Source of the DNA: Pyricularia pennisetigena
Taxonomy: Eukaryota; Ascomycota; Sordariomycetes; Magnaporthales; Pyriculariaceae
NCBI RefSeq assembly: GCF_004337985.1
Contig: NW_021940923.1
Location: 703,499 to 767,498 of the forward strand
Direction: 5' to 3'
DNA length: 64,000 nucleotides
Made by a program: the position numbers and the translations under genes. Position 1 is the stretch's first letter, and every line of letters starts with the position of its first letter. Below, piece after piece: positions 46,016 to 58,794 of this stretch. The notes beneath the pieces are model-generated. The model saw nothing but the letters and a program-made list of their open reading frames with translations, did no database searches and was not told the origin of the DNA.

Positions 46016-49000
46016 TGTGTCAATCTGTAGTGCGTCCAGCCGTGGAGGGGCTAGACCGCAAGGAATGGAAGTTGGTAGGTAGGCGGCAAGATAGATGGCT
46101 CGACTTGGGGCTGACTGATGATGTCAGGCGCTTGGGTACACAACACAAAGACCGTTGCGCAGCCCCTGGAAGGCAGTCTTTGTAGCGCACCTGCTGGATG
46201 GATGACGGTCGCCCAGGCCTAGAGCGGTACGAGACGGGTAGGTAATTTGAGAATGTCGCAGACAGTTGTAGTCGCTTCCCGTCAGTTTGTCTTTTGCGCG
46301 GTAAGTGACACGATCAGTTGCTCTCCAAATATGTTCGAGTCGACGGCAAATCGTACGCAGTTTGTGTGTGTGTGGAAGAAAATGATTGCTGTGGTTCTTC
46401 TCCAATGACGTTATGGCAAGGTGGATCAGGCGTGGGCACAGGTAGCAGAAATCCGAAGTGATCTGGCTCGGAAGAGTCGGTTGGTCGGGACAAATCTGAC
46501 AAATGTCTCGTGGTGGCGGATGGCCTGGCTGGCAACAACAGGGTGATCGGACGGATTGAAGATGCGATGCAAAGTCCCAGGAAGTAGGTTGCAACTGATC
46601 GGTTGATCGATTGATTTGATTAGTTTGATAATTTCTTTTGTCACTGGAGGAGGCTTTCACCCATAAACGTCTTATTCGAGGGGAGGCTTCAGGAACGGGC
46701 CTGCAGGGACTTTTTGGCTCTTGTCTCGTCGGCGCTGGGCTGGAGATGGCACCGGCTAAGGTAACCTACCACATGCACTGACCGCCAAATTTGTGTTGCC
46801 CGGGAAAAAAAAAAAAAAACAAAAAAAACACGTAGATGAAGCAAACAAAGTTGATGGGAGGTGAAGTTACTCACAGTGAAAACGCCTTCAAAAAAAAAAA
46901 AAAAAAAGAAGAAAAAAATCACAAGCTCATTCCTGTACAATGAATCTATTGTGCTGAGCGGAATGAAAATGGAATCTCCAAATGTACGTCGTAGACTCGC
47001 GGTGCTGAGGGTGGGCGGCGGTCGAGGATTGAGGGGTCGTAGATGAGACGGCGGTAGGGCACGGTGCACTTCAAGTGGATTGATGGATGTCTGATTTCCA
47101 CGAGGGAGCGAGTAGGAGAGGAAACCAAAATTGCAACGCCAATGCGACCACCGATAGGTGGGTGCGTTGTGAGGTTTATTACGGCTTATACGCTAAATGG
47201 CTGCTGAATGACTATGACACCCTTTCCTTGCTTTGGGCCTGCATGTCCGGGGCGTATTTTTTCATCCCCTGGAGACTGATGTGATGGAATGGCGCCTGGA
47301 GTCTTGGTAATCTGCAAGCTGAAAGATCAAGTTCTGCTGCGAAATTCCCCTGTTCCTTTGTTATCCAGGCTGAATGACAGAAGAAAGCAGGAGAACTGCA
47401 GAAGGCTCTATCCCGGAAGGAAGGAGGGCCCAGGATACCTGCCCTGGAGGTCCCGGGAGGGAGTTTATGACGTAGTAGCGAGCGTCATCTTGGCTCCAAG
47501 ACCAGTCGCGGTTCCCACCCCTGATTGGTTCAGATCTATTTTTATGGAGTTATCTCTGGACGCGTGCTGAGTGCGCCCCACCTAAAAGCTGCCGCTTTCC
47601 GTGGGGTCAAAGCAGTCTCTTGCAGCCGATCTGACTGGATTGGAGCCGCAAACTTGGTCATTTGTCTGCCCAAAGCGAAGAGATCGTCGCTGCGCAATTT
47701 AACCACAAGAAGAAATAGAATGGAGGAGTGATGTCGTCTTTTAAGCGTAACCACAGAACATTTGCACAAGACAAGCCGTCATCGTTTGAGGAAGCCATCT
47801 CGACTTAATCCCCAGCTGAGTTTCTTGGCCGTTTTGGCAAGCGTCCCTGATTGAGGGTCTATGCCTTTGCTTGTTGTTTCGCGCCTTGTACCGCGCCAAA
47901 CCCTGAATTTAGGCCGATACAGTGCACGACTCGTGGGGACATTGAAAACAGCATGCGAAACCTGTATTTAGGTCACTTGGTTGAGTCTGGGCCGGCCCAT
48001 TTGCACCCAAACGCCAGGGACATTCGGAAGAAAAGGAGGAATCCCCCAGTTTGCACGCGTCGGCAGACCAGAACCCAAACGCCCAAACGGCCGCGATTAA
48101 TTATCGTACGGTACACTGTCGCTGGGTCGGACGCCGACCCGTCTTCTCACGGGCCTCGATTCTTCCGCATCTCCGAAATGGCGTATTACCATGGAGGAAA
48201 TTACATGGTTGTTAAAAATATGCGGGCCGCCTGCCAACCATTTCGCCAACCTGCTTTACAGCACTCAGTACAGTACTTTGTAGAAGACGCCTCTATTCTC
48301 CACCAAGCGCTCGAGTCTTCCCGTGGAGTGGATGAGCTGTCGTTCGTACAAAACCTCTGGGAATGTGTGTTGTTTATAGCTAACGGCAACGTACCTACGT
48401 CAAAAATTAGTGTAGCATACCAAAAATGACAGCCTGCTCCTAATGCACCTCTTGCGTCAGATAAAGCACATTTCAGCATCCACTCATCATTGCCAAAGAT
48501 GCAAGATGATGGCTTACCAGTGACGCAAAGTACCCCTATCGGTTTTGTCGAAATTGTCTCATTGACAGGTTTAACCGGGGTTGTGCAGCACAACAGCTGG
48601 AGGTGAATCCGATTCCCCGTATCTCCAGATGTCTTTGGTTTTGATCTGACGTCACCAAGCAGATTTGTAAACGATGAATTCCCTCTACCCCTTTCTGAGG
48701 TTAGAGACAAGCCCATCCCAACATCTAATCAGCGCGGCCACGCGATCTCATCGTCATATTGGACTTGCCGGTAGATGCATCAGTTATCTAGCCAACTTCG
48801 CCGGGTGCCTGGAAGCTTACTTTTGCGGCAAGGGCTTTCGTCTCGACGACAGGACCAAGCATTTCTTGGCTAAACGAAACAACCCGTTGCTACGATGACG
48901 GCTGATTGCCTTCGAAACAGAGCCTTAAACCTACACTAGACGTAGGCTATAGCTACCGCTGCATCTGTCTTCAGCTGTGTCTTTCGGTGATGCTATCCTG

Positions 49001-50202
49001 GTCTTGGCACCACATGCCCGTCCATGATTCTCGGTGACGTTCCGGTAACGCTCACCGTGTTGCGTACCCCAGCAGGCAGGGTCGTTGCCGTGTTGCCGTT
49101 CGCCTGACTCGGGTACGGGTTTGTTTTGTGGGTAGCCCGATTCTCGAGTGGCGGCTATCGAAGGGACGCCGGCAATCAATCATCGTCACCCAACCCGGGA
49201 GACATACAGTATCGATGTCATCCCCACACACGAACAAACACTCATTTGCAACCTAAACGCCTCTTATTTGAGGATCATGAGAAGATGCATCATTGAAGCC
49301 AATCTGTCAAAGTCTGACCGTAACTTCATCTCCCGCATTGGTCATTCGATCATCGATGAGGCCAAAGTTGTCTCTTTTTCCCGAATCCCTTAGGAATAAT
49401 CGATGGGGTGGTACCGAGGGTTAATATTCCAGAATAGGCCCTCTCTCGCACTTGTTCCCTCAACTGCCATCTTTGCATGCCGGGAGCTTTTCCCTGCTTC
49501 ATCTAAGCGTTCTATTGGTCAGATGCTGTTGAGCCGTTGGTCCAATACTACAAGGCTGATATTAACCTTCCTTGCCTTCAAGATGAGACAAGGCGACCAT
49601 CCTTTATCTACCCCGCACTCTCGTGCTATGCTACGTTGCTTGGATGCCAAGAATCACATCAAGTTAACAGTCGTCTTTGATACACACGAATAGAACTTCA
49701 CCGATGCGATGATGTGATGAAGTCACAGTCAAACTTCCTCTAGCCTTGGAGGCGGTTAGGGAACAAAAGGCACTGAAGCCTCATAACAAATTGCCAGGCA
49801 AAATTCAGACATGCGCGTGCAACGACTGCGTCGATGAGGACCATCAATAGTCAAGGACTGGGAAACTTGGTTATCTTGCGGTTTGCTTGTAGCACCCCTC
49901 AATACCACGCCCGACATGCAATCACATTCGCAAATGGAAATTATCTGCACATCATGTCCTCATGTGGCCTGGGCGAACCAACCAGAACTCTGGGTAATGA
50001 ACTGATGCAGCTGTACCACCAAGATTGGGTGCTGGAGCATGTGAGGGGAAGGGACAAGCTTATGAGCAAAGTTGCAGCTACAAAGAATCATGGAGCCTGT
50101 TGTCTACTTACAGACTGCCTGGAGTCTGTAGAAGCTATGATTATTGGGCCTCTGGTTAGGATGTAGCTTCACATTCGCAACTCTTCCAAGGCTTCATCCA
50201 CC
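46016..50202. other. Long intergenic stretch (4.2 kb), no supported gene
   Basis: It separates the kinase and permease genes, which are transcribed away from each other, so it holds both promoters. An A run of 17 lies at 46890-46906. The longest minus-strand frame with an ATG (48716-48201, 171 codons) has no signal, motif or codon bias and is of a length expected by chance. Confidence 0.5.
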
Positions 50203-51969
50203 ATGGTGCAACCACGCTTCCAGGGATCCGATTCAATTGACGTCGAGTCTCCTCAACATACAGCAGCAGGACAACGTCACCATGGCACCAACCCTACCCA
50301 CGCCACGAACACCTCAGCAGGCCTCGAAGATGAAGGGATTCGAGTCGTGGAAGAGAAATCCGGGCCGGCAGCGCCGTACAACCCGGACGATCCCAAGCGA
50401 CAGGTCGATGAGATGCGTCACATCGGCACGCTTGACCGGAAGCTCAAATCGAGACATGTACAGTTTCTCGCACTATCCGGTGCCATTGGCACCGGCCTGT
50501 TTGTGGGTAGCGGGCAAGCTCTTTCGCTTGCCGGCCCGCTGTCTGCCTTTATCTGCTATGCAGTGACGGGCTTCAACCTCTATTGTGTCATCAACAGCCT
50601 CGGCGAGATGGCGGCGTGGCTGCCGATTCCTGGAGCTGTTCCCATCTTCGCGGCTCGGTATGTTGATCCGGCGCTGGGCTTCACGCTCGGCTGGAATTAC
50701 TGGTACCAATTCGCAATCGGGGTGCCAATCGAGGTTACGGTGTCTGTTGTCATCCTGTCGTACTGGGACCACGTCGTGCCACAGGCTGCGTTGGTCACGA
50801 TCTTCTTTTTGCCCATGGTCATCATCAATTGCTTCCCCGTGCGTATATATGGCGAGGCCGAGTTCGTTTTTGGTGCCGTCAAGCTGACGACCATCATCGG
50901 GTTGATCATTCTGATGTTTCTCATATCGGTCGGTGCATCTCCGTCGGGGGAAAAAATCGGGTTCAAGTACTGGAACGACCCCGGCCCAATGAACGAGTAC
51001 CCCGGCAAGGACGGCGCGCTCGGCCGGTTCCTGGCATTCTTCAAAGTATTTATCCAGGCGACCTTCAGCTACGGCGGCAGCGAGATGGTTGTTGTGGCGA
51101 GCGGCGAGACCGAGAACCCGCGACGAAACATACCAAAAGCCATCCGCCGCGTATTTTGGCGCATTCTCATCTTTTACGTTGTGGCCATCTTCCTCGTCGG
51201 GCTGTGCACGTCATCGCGCGACCCCAAGCTCCTCAACGCCATCGACCGGTCCGCCGCGGGGGCGGCGCAGTCGCCCTTTGTCATCGCCATCGACAACGCC
51301 GGCATCCGGACGCTCCCGCACATCATCAACGGCGTCGTGCTCAGCAGCGCCTGGTCGGCCGGCAACTCCTTCTTCTACGCCAGCACGCGCGTGCTCTACG
51401 CGGCCGCGCTCGACGGCAAGGCGCCCCGCCTGCTCAGGTTCGAGCGCTTCGGCGTGCCGTACGCCTGCGTCGCGGCCACGTCGGCCCTGGGGGCGCTCTG
51501 CTACCTCAGCGTCAGCGAGTCGGCGGCCGAGGTGTTCTTCTGGATCAGCAACCTGTCCGCCGTGAGCACGCTGGTCGTTTGGGCGAGCGTCTGCGTCACG
51601 TATCTTCGTTTTCACTATGCGCTCAGGCACCACGGCGTCCCGAGGGAGTCGTTGCCGTATCGCGCGTCGGGGCAGCCGTTCCTGGCGTACTTTTCTGTCG
51701 TGTTTTGTCTGACGATTGCATTTTTCAATGGGTTTGATGCGTTTTTCGACGGAAGATTCAGCGCAAAGACTTTTATCCCGCCTTATATCAACATACCCAT
51801 CTTTTTGAGCCTGTTTTTCGGGTACAAGATTGTCAAGAGGACCAAGTTTGTCAAGCTGGAGGAGATGGACATCTGGTCGGGCAAGGCCGAGATTGATCGG
51901 CTGGAGCCGCTGTGGCCTGTCGTCAAGCCGCGGAACTGGCTCGAGAGGATATGGTTCTGGATTGCGTGA
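50203..51969 (+). CDS. Amino-acid permease, yeast amino-acid transporter (YAT) family
   Basis: A single exon encodes 588 residues. A hydrophilic N-terminal tail of about 85 residues precedes 12 predicted membrane helices. The first helix carries the substrate-binding glycine motif GAIGTGLFVGSG at 93-104. Further family blocks are INSLGEMAAWLPIPGA, FALGWNYW-like FTLGWNYWYQFA, and FSYGGSEMVVVASGETENPR with IPKAIRRVFWRI. The length and the short C-terminal end with W and charged residues fit fungal plasma-membrane permeases of the APC superfamily, which import amino acids with protons. Substrate cannot be read from sequence. The ATG has a good context (CCACCATGG) and no competing start is needed. 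Confidence 0.94.
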   Translation: MVQPRFQGSDSIDVESPQHTAAGQRHHGTNPTHATNTSAGLEDEGIRVVEEKSGPAAPYNPDDPKRQVDEMRHIGTLDRKLKSRHVQFLALSGAIGTGLFVGSGQALSLAGPLSAFICYAVTGFNLYCVINSLGEMAAWLPIPGAVPIFAARYVDPALGFTLGWNYWYQFAIGVPIEVTVSVVILSYWDHVVPQAALVTIFFLPMVIINCFPVRIYGEAEFVFGAVKLTTIIGLIILMFLISVGASPSGEKIGFKYWNDPGPMNEYPGKDGALGRFLAFFKVFIQATFSYGGSEMVVVASGETENPRRNIPKAIRRVFWRILIFYVVAIFLVGLCTSSRDPKLLNAIDRSAAGAAQSPFVIAIDNAGIRTLPHIINGVVLSSAWSAGNSFFYASTRVLYAAALDGKAPRLLRFERFGVPYACVAATSALGALCYLSVSESAAEVFFWISNLSAVSTLVVWASVCVTYLRFHYALRHHGVPRESLPYRASGQPFLAYFSVVFCLTIAFFNGFDAFFDGRFSAKTFIPPYINIPIFLSLFFGYKIVKRTKFVKLEEMDIWSGKAEIDRLEPLWPVVKPRNWLERIWFWIA

Positions 51970-52288
51970 GGCGAGGGTCGAGCATGTCTTGGAGGGTTCC
52001 ATTGATTGTCCTACATCGATACCAGTCTGTTTCTAGAGGCTTTGCTGCACACTGATGTTCTCATATTCAGTGTCGCCAACTATAATTGCACCCATTGCAT
52101 ACGAAAGCTATTTGCAAGGTATCAAAGTAAGTTCTGTCTTCAGATTAGATTATTAGAGATTAGACTGTTGGGGTATCTTTCCATGGCTAAAAAGCAAAAC
52201 ATGTACCGACCGAGCCCTTGACGCCAGCAGAACCAAATATTGATACACTTTTAAGAGAGAGAAAAAAGCAACACCCCCCTCCACTGCC
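51970..52288. other. 3' region between convergent permease and pseudokinase genes
   Basis: About 0.3 kb between two genes that end towards each other. No gene is seen. Confidence 0.7.
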
Positions 52289-53357
52289 TCAAGCCCGTCT
52301 TTTTCCATGTCGGCTCCTCCAATCACCCTTCTTGTAACACTTGCAAACCTCGGCCTCGACTACGCCGCACTTTAAACACACGGCGTCCTTTTGGCACTTG
52401 CAAAAGTACAGCGGGTCAGCCACGACGACCATGTTGGTCCTCTCGCCTCTGTCGACCTCGAACGTGCCATCCCTCGCCCCTTTGCGGAACCTCACCGACC
52501 TGCCGCACGAGCTGCAATCCCACCACCGCCGCCCGCCGCACCTCAACGCCTCGTCCAGGCGGCCCAGCTCGAACTGCGCCGTGTCGACCAGGCGCTTGCC
52601 GAGTGCGCGCGCCGCCTCGTCCTCGCCGCGGCCTGGCACGCCGTCCACGTCCAACTGCAGCTGCTCCAGCGCGTGGTTCAGCCGCGCGTACTCCTGGCTC
52701 GTGCCGGTGAAGGCGGCGCACTGCGGCTGCACGTCCGTCTCGAGCCGCTTCTTGATCGCCAGCAGCGCCGCAACCGGGCCGCTCCGCCCCTGCTGCACGG
52801 GGGTAGAGCTGCTGCTGCTGCTGCTGCTGCCGTTGTCGTGCCCGATCAGCGTCTCGCTGCAGGTCTCGCAGCCGGCGTGGCCTCCTCCAGCCCTCAGCGA
52901 CGGCCCAGGCTTGATCCACCGGTGAGCCGCTGCCTTGGCGGCAGAAAGCCTGTCGCCGGCCTCGGGCTCCATCAGGGCGAGTATAAAGTCCCGGGCGGGT
53001 TCTGACACGCCTTGTTCGTACAGCTTCCATATCTGCAAGTCGCGGCGGCCTCTTTTGAGGCTGTGTTTGCCGCGGCTGCCCCCTTGGTCGTCAAAGGGCG
53101 TGGCGCCGGTGAGGAGGCGGAAGGTGACGGCGCCGAGCGACCACATGTCGACGGCGTATGCGACGTCTGCCCGCGCTTTGGTGAGCCGGAGAAGCTCGGG
53201 CGCCGAGTACGCTTCGGAAAGTCGGTTTTGCGGGCAGCCCGTTGTCACGTCCGACGGATCCCTGGTGACGCAGCCGAAGCCGCCGATCTTGACGACCCAG
53301 GAAGGGTTGATGGCTTTTACCATGATGTTCTGTTGGATGAGTTGTTGAGTGTCAGTT

Positions 53358-53413
<56 letters not shown>

Positions 53414-54054
53414 TTTCTTTCTTTCTTTTGGATTACATGTCCCCTTGTGATGTTGTACATTGTGTTCCACGAGCGTGCTGTGTCACTCACCTCTGGCATC
53501 AGATTCCGATGCACAAACCCGGCCTTGTGCATGTACCTCAACCCCTTGAGGAGCTGTTTCACAATGCCACGAGCCCCAGCCTCGAGCAGAGGCTTGGCAA
53601 GATACCTGCCCAGATGTCCCAGGGGCAGGTACTCCATCGAGACGACAACGTCCCCGTCCAGCTCGTACCAGCCGTCCGAGTTGACAAAGCAGTGCGCATA
53701 CTTGAGCCCGGAGAACTTGGCCAGTGCCTCCAGCTCGCGGACATGGTCGAGGTCGGCGTAGACGAGATGGGCGTTCAGCACCTTGACGGCTCGCACCTCG
53801 GCGGTGCTTGTACACTTGTCGAGGAAGATTCGGTCCGAGACGACGGTCGACGTCCGACGCCATGTCTGCTTTACTTCGAGGGCGCGATCACCGCGGACGA
53901 CGGGAGGCTTGAGGAGCGTGTGCTGAATGCAGCCCCTGCCGACTTTGGAGGTTTCCATCTTGGAGTCGAGGACCAGGTCCGGCATGCGGTGGCGGCGTGG
54001 GTGGTGATGATCTGCTGCTGTACCGGCCATGGCGTTCTTTTTGGCTGCCGACAT
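52289..54054 (-). CDS. Pseudokinase with Cys-rich C-terminal tail
   Basis: Exon 1 is 54054-53491 and exon 2 is 53329-52289, giving 534 residues. The 161-nt intron has a GTGAGT donor and an ACAG acceptor, in phase 0, and carries a 53-base A run on the coding strand. The fold is kinase-like: AVK lysine K91, a Glu in HVRELEAL, hinge MEYLPLGHL, QLLKGLRYMHKAGF, APE-like SAPEL, and DMWSLGAVTFRLLTGATPF. But the catalytic loop is HRNLMPEN (182-189) instead of HRDLKPEN, the DFG is GFG (205-207), and no Gly-rich loop is seen. Three catalytic residues are thus changed (D to N, K to M, D to G), so phosphotransfer is unlikely. The tail has Cys pairs CSSCG and FCKCQKDAVCLKCG followed by EVCKC, suggesting metal binding. 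It is probably a scaffold or sensor; partners are unknown. Confidence 0.85.
53360..53412. repeat. T homopolymer (53) inside the pseudokinase intron
   Basis: The longest homopolymer in the window; its length is probably not exact. Confidence 0.9.
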
Positions 54055-55983
54055 ATGGTGCTATGGGGGTTTTTTTTTGTGGGGGAAGGGGGGTGAGTGT
54101 AAAAGGCCTGTTGTTGGTCTGTCTGGGGTACAGGGATGTTTTGGTGGCTTAAAATGGTAATCGATCATTAGGTTATCTGCTCGAGGTTGGTGATCAACAG
54201 CGGATGGAATGGTAGTTGGAGAACAAAAGAAGAAGAAAAAAAGCAAAGTAGAAGAAATGGCGAGAATGCAGGCAATGACTTCGTTATTAAGTAGAAACAG
54301 TCTTGGTAGCGCGAGGCAAGGCAGAGAGTCCCGTCACGTTGGTCGACATCCCAAGCTGTTGGAGCCCTCTTTGCGCAGTCCTGGGCAGACACTTCAGGCA
54401 ACCCGTCGCCAAGCTGACTATTTTTTTTTTTCTGCGACTGGTTGTTAGCAGTGGGTTCGGCATGTTGCGAGGCTTGTTCGTTTTCGTTTTCGTTCTCGTT
54501 GTAACTTGTCAATGTGTGTCTGCTGGGCCTAGCATCGTCCAGCTTGGTTTCTAGTGTAAAGAAAAAAAGAAGAAAAACACCTTCACAGCATAATTTCTTT
54601 TCCTCACAAGGCTATGCAGATCATGTTTTCGTTTTCGTCTCCCTAGTGTGTGTAACCTGCTGTGCTTTGCACCGCCCGCACCGCCCAACAGTGGTTCGAG
54701 ACCGAAAAACAATTATTCTTCACAGCAGTTCTTTGTTCCGATAAGCATATACAGGTCAAGAGTCTCAGCCTTCTTTTCTTGAACATGCAATCGCTAGTCG
54801 ACAAGTGTCGTCAGCGGTTCGCCAGACCATGGGATCGGAAATGGTGACAGAGCCCCTGCGTCGCGGGGTACCTGGGTCGCAGCTTTGTTGCTGGTGGGGT
54901 CGGGGTCGATGAGAACGCACGCACCGGATCAACGATGCGGTTCCGACCGGGGCTGTGGGATTTTGACGTGGGCTTCGGGAGCAAAGACAGACATGTCGAC
55001 GAAATGGCGCCACCCGGTAGTCTAGTGGCTACTATTCTTAGCGTTATCTTTAAATTTTTACACATCAGTCTCGAATCCAACCAGGGCTGCTCATGGAGAC
55101 CATCCCGCTGGCCTCTTTTTCGTGGTTTGGCCAATCACCAATACTGCTCAGGATTTTCTTTGCGCGAAAGTGTTTGGAAGCCCCGGAACGCACACCTGAT
55201 TACTACACTGAAAATGTTGCCTCACGGCTGCTCCGACTGCCCCTCTCGATTGATGGTGTCGTGGGATTTCTGCCTGCCTGTTGCCGAGCGCTGATGACTG
55301 TGTCTCGCTTGGCAAGTAATCCCAGCTCGATGTGACTGACGGTCTTCTGAAAGACATTTCAGTGGCTTTTCTCGACCACACGTCATGTCATGGGAGCCTT
55401 CCCGCATCAGGTAAGGCGCATGCCAGTGATAAGAGATCATCCCGAAGCACAGCCCACGATCCAGAGGAACAAGAGCTAACTGCACCTTTTCTTTTTGTCT
55501 TCTTTTTCTTCTTGATTGGTGTCCATCTCTCGGTTTTGGTCAATCGTTAGCCGCTCAATCACGTTTATTTCCAAAAAGGTTTGCCTTGGTTTGCCTTGGC
55601 ATGAGATCCCAAGAGACCGACCGATCCCAGTTCCCTCTTTAGGCAATTCAACCTGCGGGGGGGGAATAACTGGGGCCCTTTGGGGTTTTAGCCCAGAACT
55701 GGTGCTAGACTCGAGTGCTTCCAATTAATTGATGGAAATTCCACCAAGCATATCCCACAGTCTGGGCTGGTTTCTGACCGGAGGCTATCGTTCCGTCGTC
55801 CTCGTTCGTCGTTCCTGCAGCTGTAAAATGGTACCTGGTGATCTCATCAGCACTCTAGACCAACGACCTTGGATAAATAAATAAATATGGTCGAGATGCC
55901 CGCAAAACAGCAAGCCTCTGCCACGGGCACAACCCGGCCACCTAGGCTGCTGTGCTCAGCCACGACCCCTCCACCCAGATCAA
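54055..55983. other. Intergenic stretch between divergent pseudokinase and esterase genes
   Basis: About 1.9 kb holding both promoters. It has short A/T runs and no convincing reading frame. Confidence 0.55.
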
Positions 55984-57072
55984 ATGGCACCAACCCAGCT
56001 CCGCTCCCTGCTCCACGCACTCATGGCAGCAGCGACGGCGGCGGCCGAGAGCACGCGCTTCCTGGGCCGCGTGAACCCCGCGACGCGCGAGCTGACCTGG
56101 CCCGCCACCGGCATCGCCGTCGCCTTTGACGGCACCACGGTCAGCATCCCCATCACGTCGCAGTGGGGCACCGTGGCCGTCGAGCTGGTGATCGACGACG
56201 GGCCACCCATCGCCATGCCGAACGTCGACGGATCCGCCATCACCACGCCCGCCGCCCTGCCAAAGGGCCGCCACACCATGACGGTGCGCAAAAAGTCGGA
56301 AGCGTACTTTGGCAGCCTGTTCCTCGGCCACCCCACCACGGACGGCGAGCTGGTCGACCTCGCGCCTCGGCCCGGGCGCAGCATCGAGATCATCGGCGAC
56401 AGCATCAGCGTCGGCTACGGCCTCGAGGGCGTCTTCCCCTGCGCAAACGCCGCAGGCAACGAGGCCGCCACCAAGACCTACGGCGCCCTGACCGCCAGGA
56501 ACCTCTCGGCCGACTACTCCATCGTCGCCTGGTCCGGCAAGGGCGTGACGCGGAACTACGTCGCGCCGGGCCCGGACCTGGACCCGCGCATGCCCGAGCT
56601 GTGGACGCGGTGGGGCGCCGGCGACGAGCCCGCCAGCTACGACTTTTCCGCCGCTGCCCCCGTCGACGCTGTGGTCATCAACCTCGGCACCAACGACTTC
56701 TCCTTCGACCCGGCCATCCGCCCGCAGCTGGACGTCGCGGCCTTCTCCGAGGCGTTCGTCGGGTTCCTGGAGCAGGTCCGCGAGGCGTACCCGTCCGCCG
56801 TGGTGTTCTTGACCGGCTCGCCGCTGCTCAACGACGCCACGGCCGAGAAGCAAAAGAGCAAGCACAGCGCCGTCATGAGGGAGGCGGCCGAGCGCTTCGG
56901 GCCCGACGTGCACTTTGTCGAGTTTCCGACCCAGGACGCGTCCAACAACAACATCGGCTGCGACTACCACCCGTCCGCCAGGACGAATCAGGAGCTGGCT
57001 GTCATTCTGACGGCGGCGATGCGGACCGTCATGGGGTGGGACGGCTGCAAAAGGTCGCGTTTCCGGGCATGA
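55984..57072 (+). CDS. Secreted SGNH/GDSL esterase, carbohydrate esterase family 2-like
   Basis: A single exon encodes 362 residues. The start MAPTQLRSLLHALMAAATAAA is a signal peptide of about 21 residues. An N-terminal beta-sandwich (about 22-130, FLGRVNPATRELTWPATG, EAYFGSLFLG) precedes an SGNH hydrolase domain, the layout of CE2 acetyl-xylan and acetyl-glucomannan esterases. Catalytic blocks: Ser140 in IEIIGDSISVGYG, Gly in VAWSGKGV near 185, Asn237 in INLGTNDF, and His329 in CDYHPSARTNQELA. The enzyme would remove acetyl groups from plant hemicellulose outside the cell, easing access for glucanases and xylanases. It lies 2.3 kb from a GH131 gene on the same strand, but there is no evidence of co-regulation. 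All active-site residues are present. Confidence 0.88.
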   Translation: MAPTQLRSLLHALMAAATAAAESTRFLGRVNPATRELTWPATGIAVAFDGTTVSIPITSQWGTVAVELVIDDGPPIAMPNVDGSAITTPAALPKGRHTMTVRKKSEAYFGSLFLGHPTTDGELVDLAPRPGRSIEIIGDSISVGYGLEGVFPCANAAGNEAATKTYGALTARNLSADYSIVAWSGKGVTRNYVAPGPDLDPRMPELWTRWGAGDEPASYDFSAAAPVDAVVINLGTNDFSFDPAIRPQLDVAAFSEAFVGFLEQVREAYPSAVVFLTGSPLLNDATAEKQKSKHSAVMREAAERFGPDVHFVEFPTQDASNNNIGCDYHPSARTNQELAVILTAAMRTVMGWDGCKRSRFRA

Positions 57073-58794
57073 TTGACCCGACCCACCTTGCCGTCGGGGT
57101 CGTTAGTCCGTGAGCCTACCGAGCCAGCTCTTGCTTCCATCTCATTTGTCTCTGTGTCGCCGGGCCCGCCGACCCATAGATACGCCACCCGGCTGGCTGA
57201 CAGTGGTCATGTCCAGTTATCAGTTTTCAAATAAAGAAAAACAAACCCTGGCTGACTGTCACACCGAAAATACAAGCATTCTCAAAAGCTTCATTCATGC
57301 TTCCAAAATTTTGACCAAACTCAGTCACAATGGTGTCTGTAGGAACATGTGTGATTCGTAAAAACAGCGTGGACTTGCTTACGGCCAGTGCCCCCTTTTG
57401 TAAAATGAAAAAAAAAGGGGTGGATTTCAAGCAGCCAGCAGTCTCCTGGCAAGGCCCGAGGGCCTCCTACTTATGAATATTCCAGCCCTAGACCGCTTGC
57501 CGTGACGAACCTGCGGAGGCCAAGGCAGGTGGCAAAACAACGTTCCCATGACCCTATAGTGCTAATATATGGTTTAATGTCGTACCTGGTTCAGACGAAG
57601 GCTTACCTACCAGTGGCAACATGTGTACTGATTTAGGCTTTGGCTTCATCCATGTCTCCTCCTGGCCGAACATCACGGAGCCACGGTTGGTCCCCCCAAA
57701 AGTATCCTGCGCTCCATCGTCCGTACTAGTATGGTTGCTGGTCTCCCTCGTCCAAACTTTTCACTTATCCTCTGCATGGTCCCAGGACCCTGATTCTCAA
57801 GTAAACAAGTTTGCTCGAGTTGCGGTGTAGTAGCCACCTCCCACCATCTGAACTACATGTCCCGTCGGCAGGCCAGCTCCGTCCCGGTTCGGGGCCGAGA
57901 TCTGTGTTTGGGTGTCAGGCAGACGCCCTTGCCAGTTTCCTGGAGAGGCGTGTCGTTATCCCGTCGTTCCCGCCAACGGGGGCCAAACTGCCCCCTCCTA
58001 AGAAATCTTGGCAGCTACCTGAGAGAGCGAGGCAAAGGGGCGGCGGATATACCTCCTCCGTCCGAAGCGAGTAGCACCTTTCTTGATTTCTAGTGCTCAG
58101 CTTGGCACGATGTGTCCCTGTGAAACTCGCGGCCCTTGTCCCCCCCTTTTTTTTTTTATTCAACTGTGGTTCAGACCATGAGAAGAAGGAAAAAAAAAAA
58201 CTGGTTTGTTTGCTGGCCGTGCGCAAAGCGGTGTCTGGTAAAGGGGCGGGGCATCGTATGCTCTTTATCGATTTCTCTCGGAACTTTTCCGGATGAGCTA
58301 CCCGAGGAGTTCGTGAGTGTTGGTCATTAAACGCGTCATTTATCACAGAACAGAGTTTGCTTGAACCTTGGCAGGAGAAATTCGCAGCAGTACTACGGTA
58401 CTCGGTACGATGGTACGACGATTTGGGTGAGTCCACTTTTTGCCTCCTCAGGGGTCTCTCAGGGGTCGACAAGCACAAACAAAATACTACTTACTACGTA
58501 CATGTTCCTTGGTACGGTTCATACCACACAAGCACTGGTCAGTGCGATATACCACTTACGGACGAGAACTCATTTGCTTTTTGTCATGACCGTTCTGCAC
58601 CTTGGATTTCATCAGCTCTGACTCATGAGACCTGCATTTTGCCCTCGTACCTTGTGCCATCGTTTTCCCTTCCGGACCCTGCATGATAATGTGGGGTTCG
58701 CTGTTGGTCACATTACCGCTCTCCTACTCTTTAATGTTTCCCTAATATAACTACCCGCCACCATCATTTTGCATATTCCCGCATACCTTCTGCT
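57073..58794. other. Intergenic stretch, nothing recognised
   Basis: About 1.7 kb with short overlapping frames on both strands. No gene is seen. Confidence 0.5.

Noticed and set aside
48201..48716. 171-codon minus-strand ORF with ATG
   Set aside because: It has no signal, motif, codon bias or splice context, and its length is expected by chance in a window this large.
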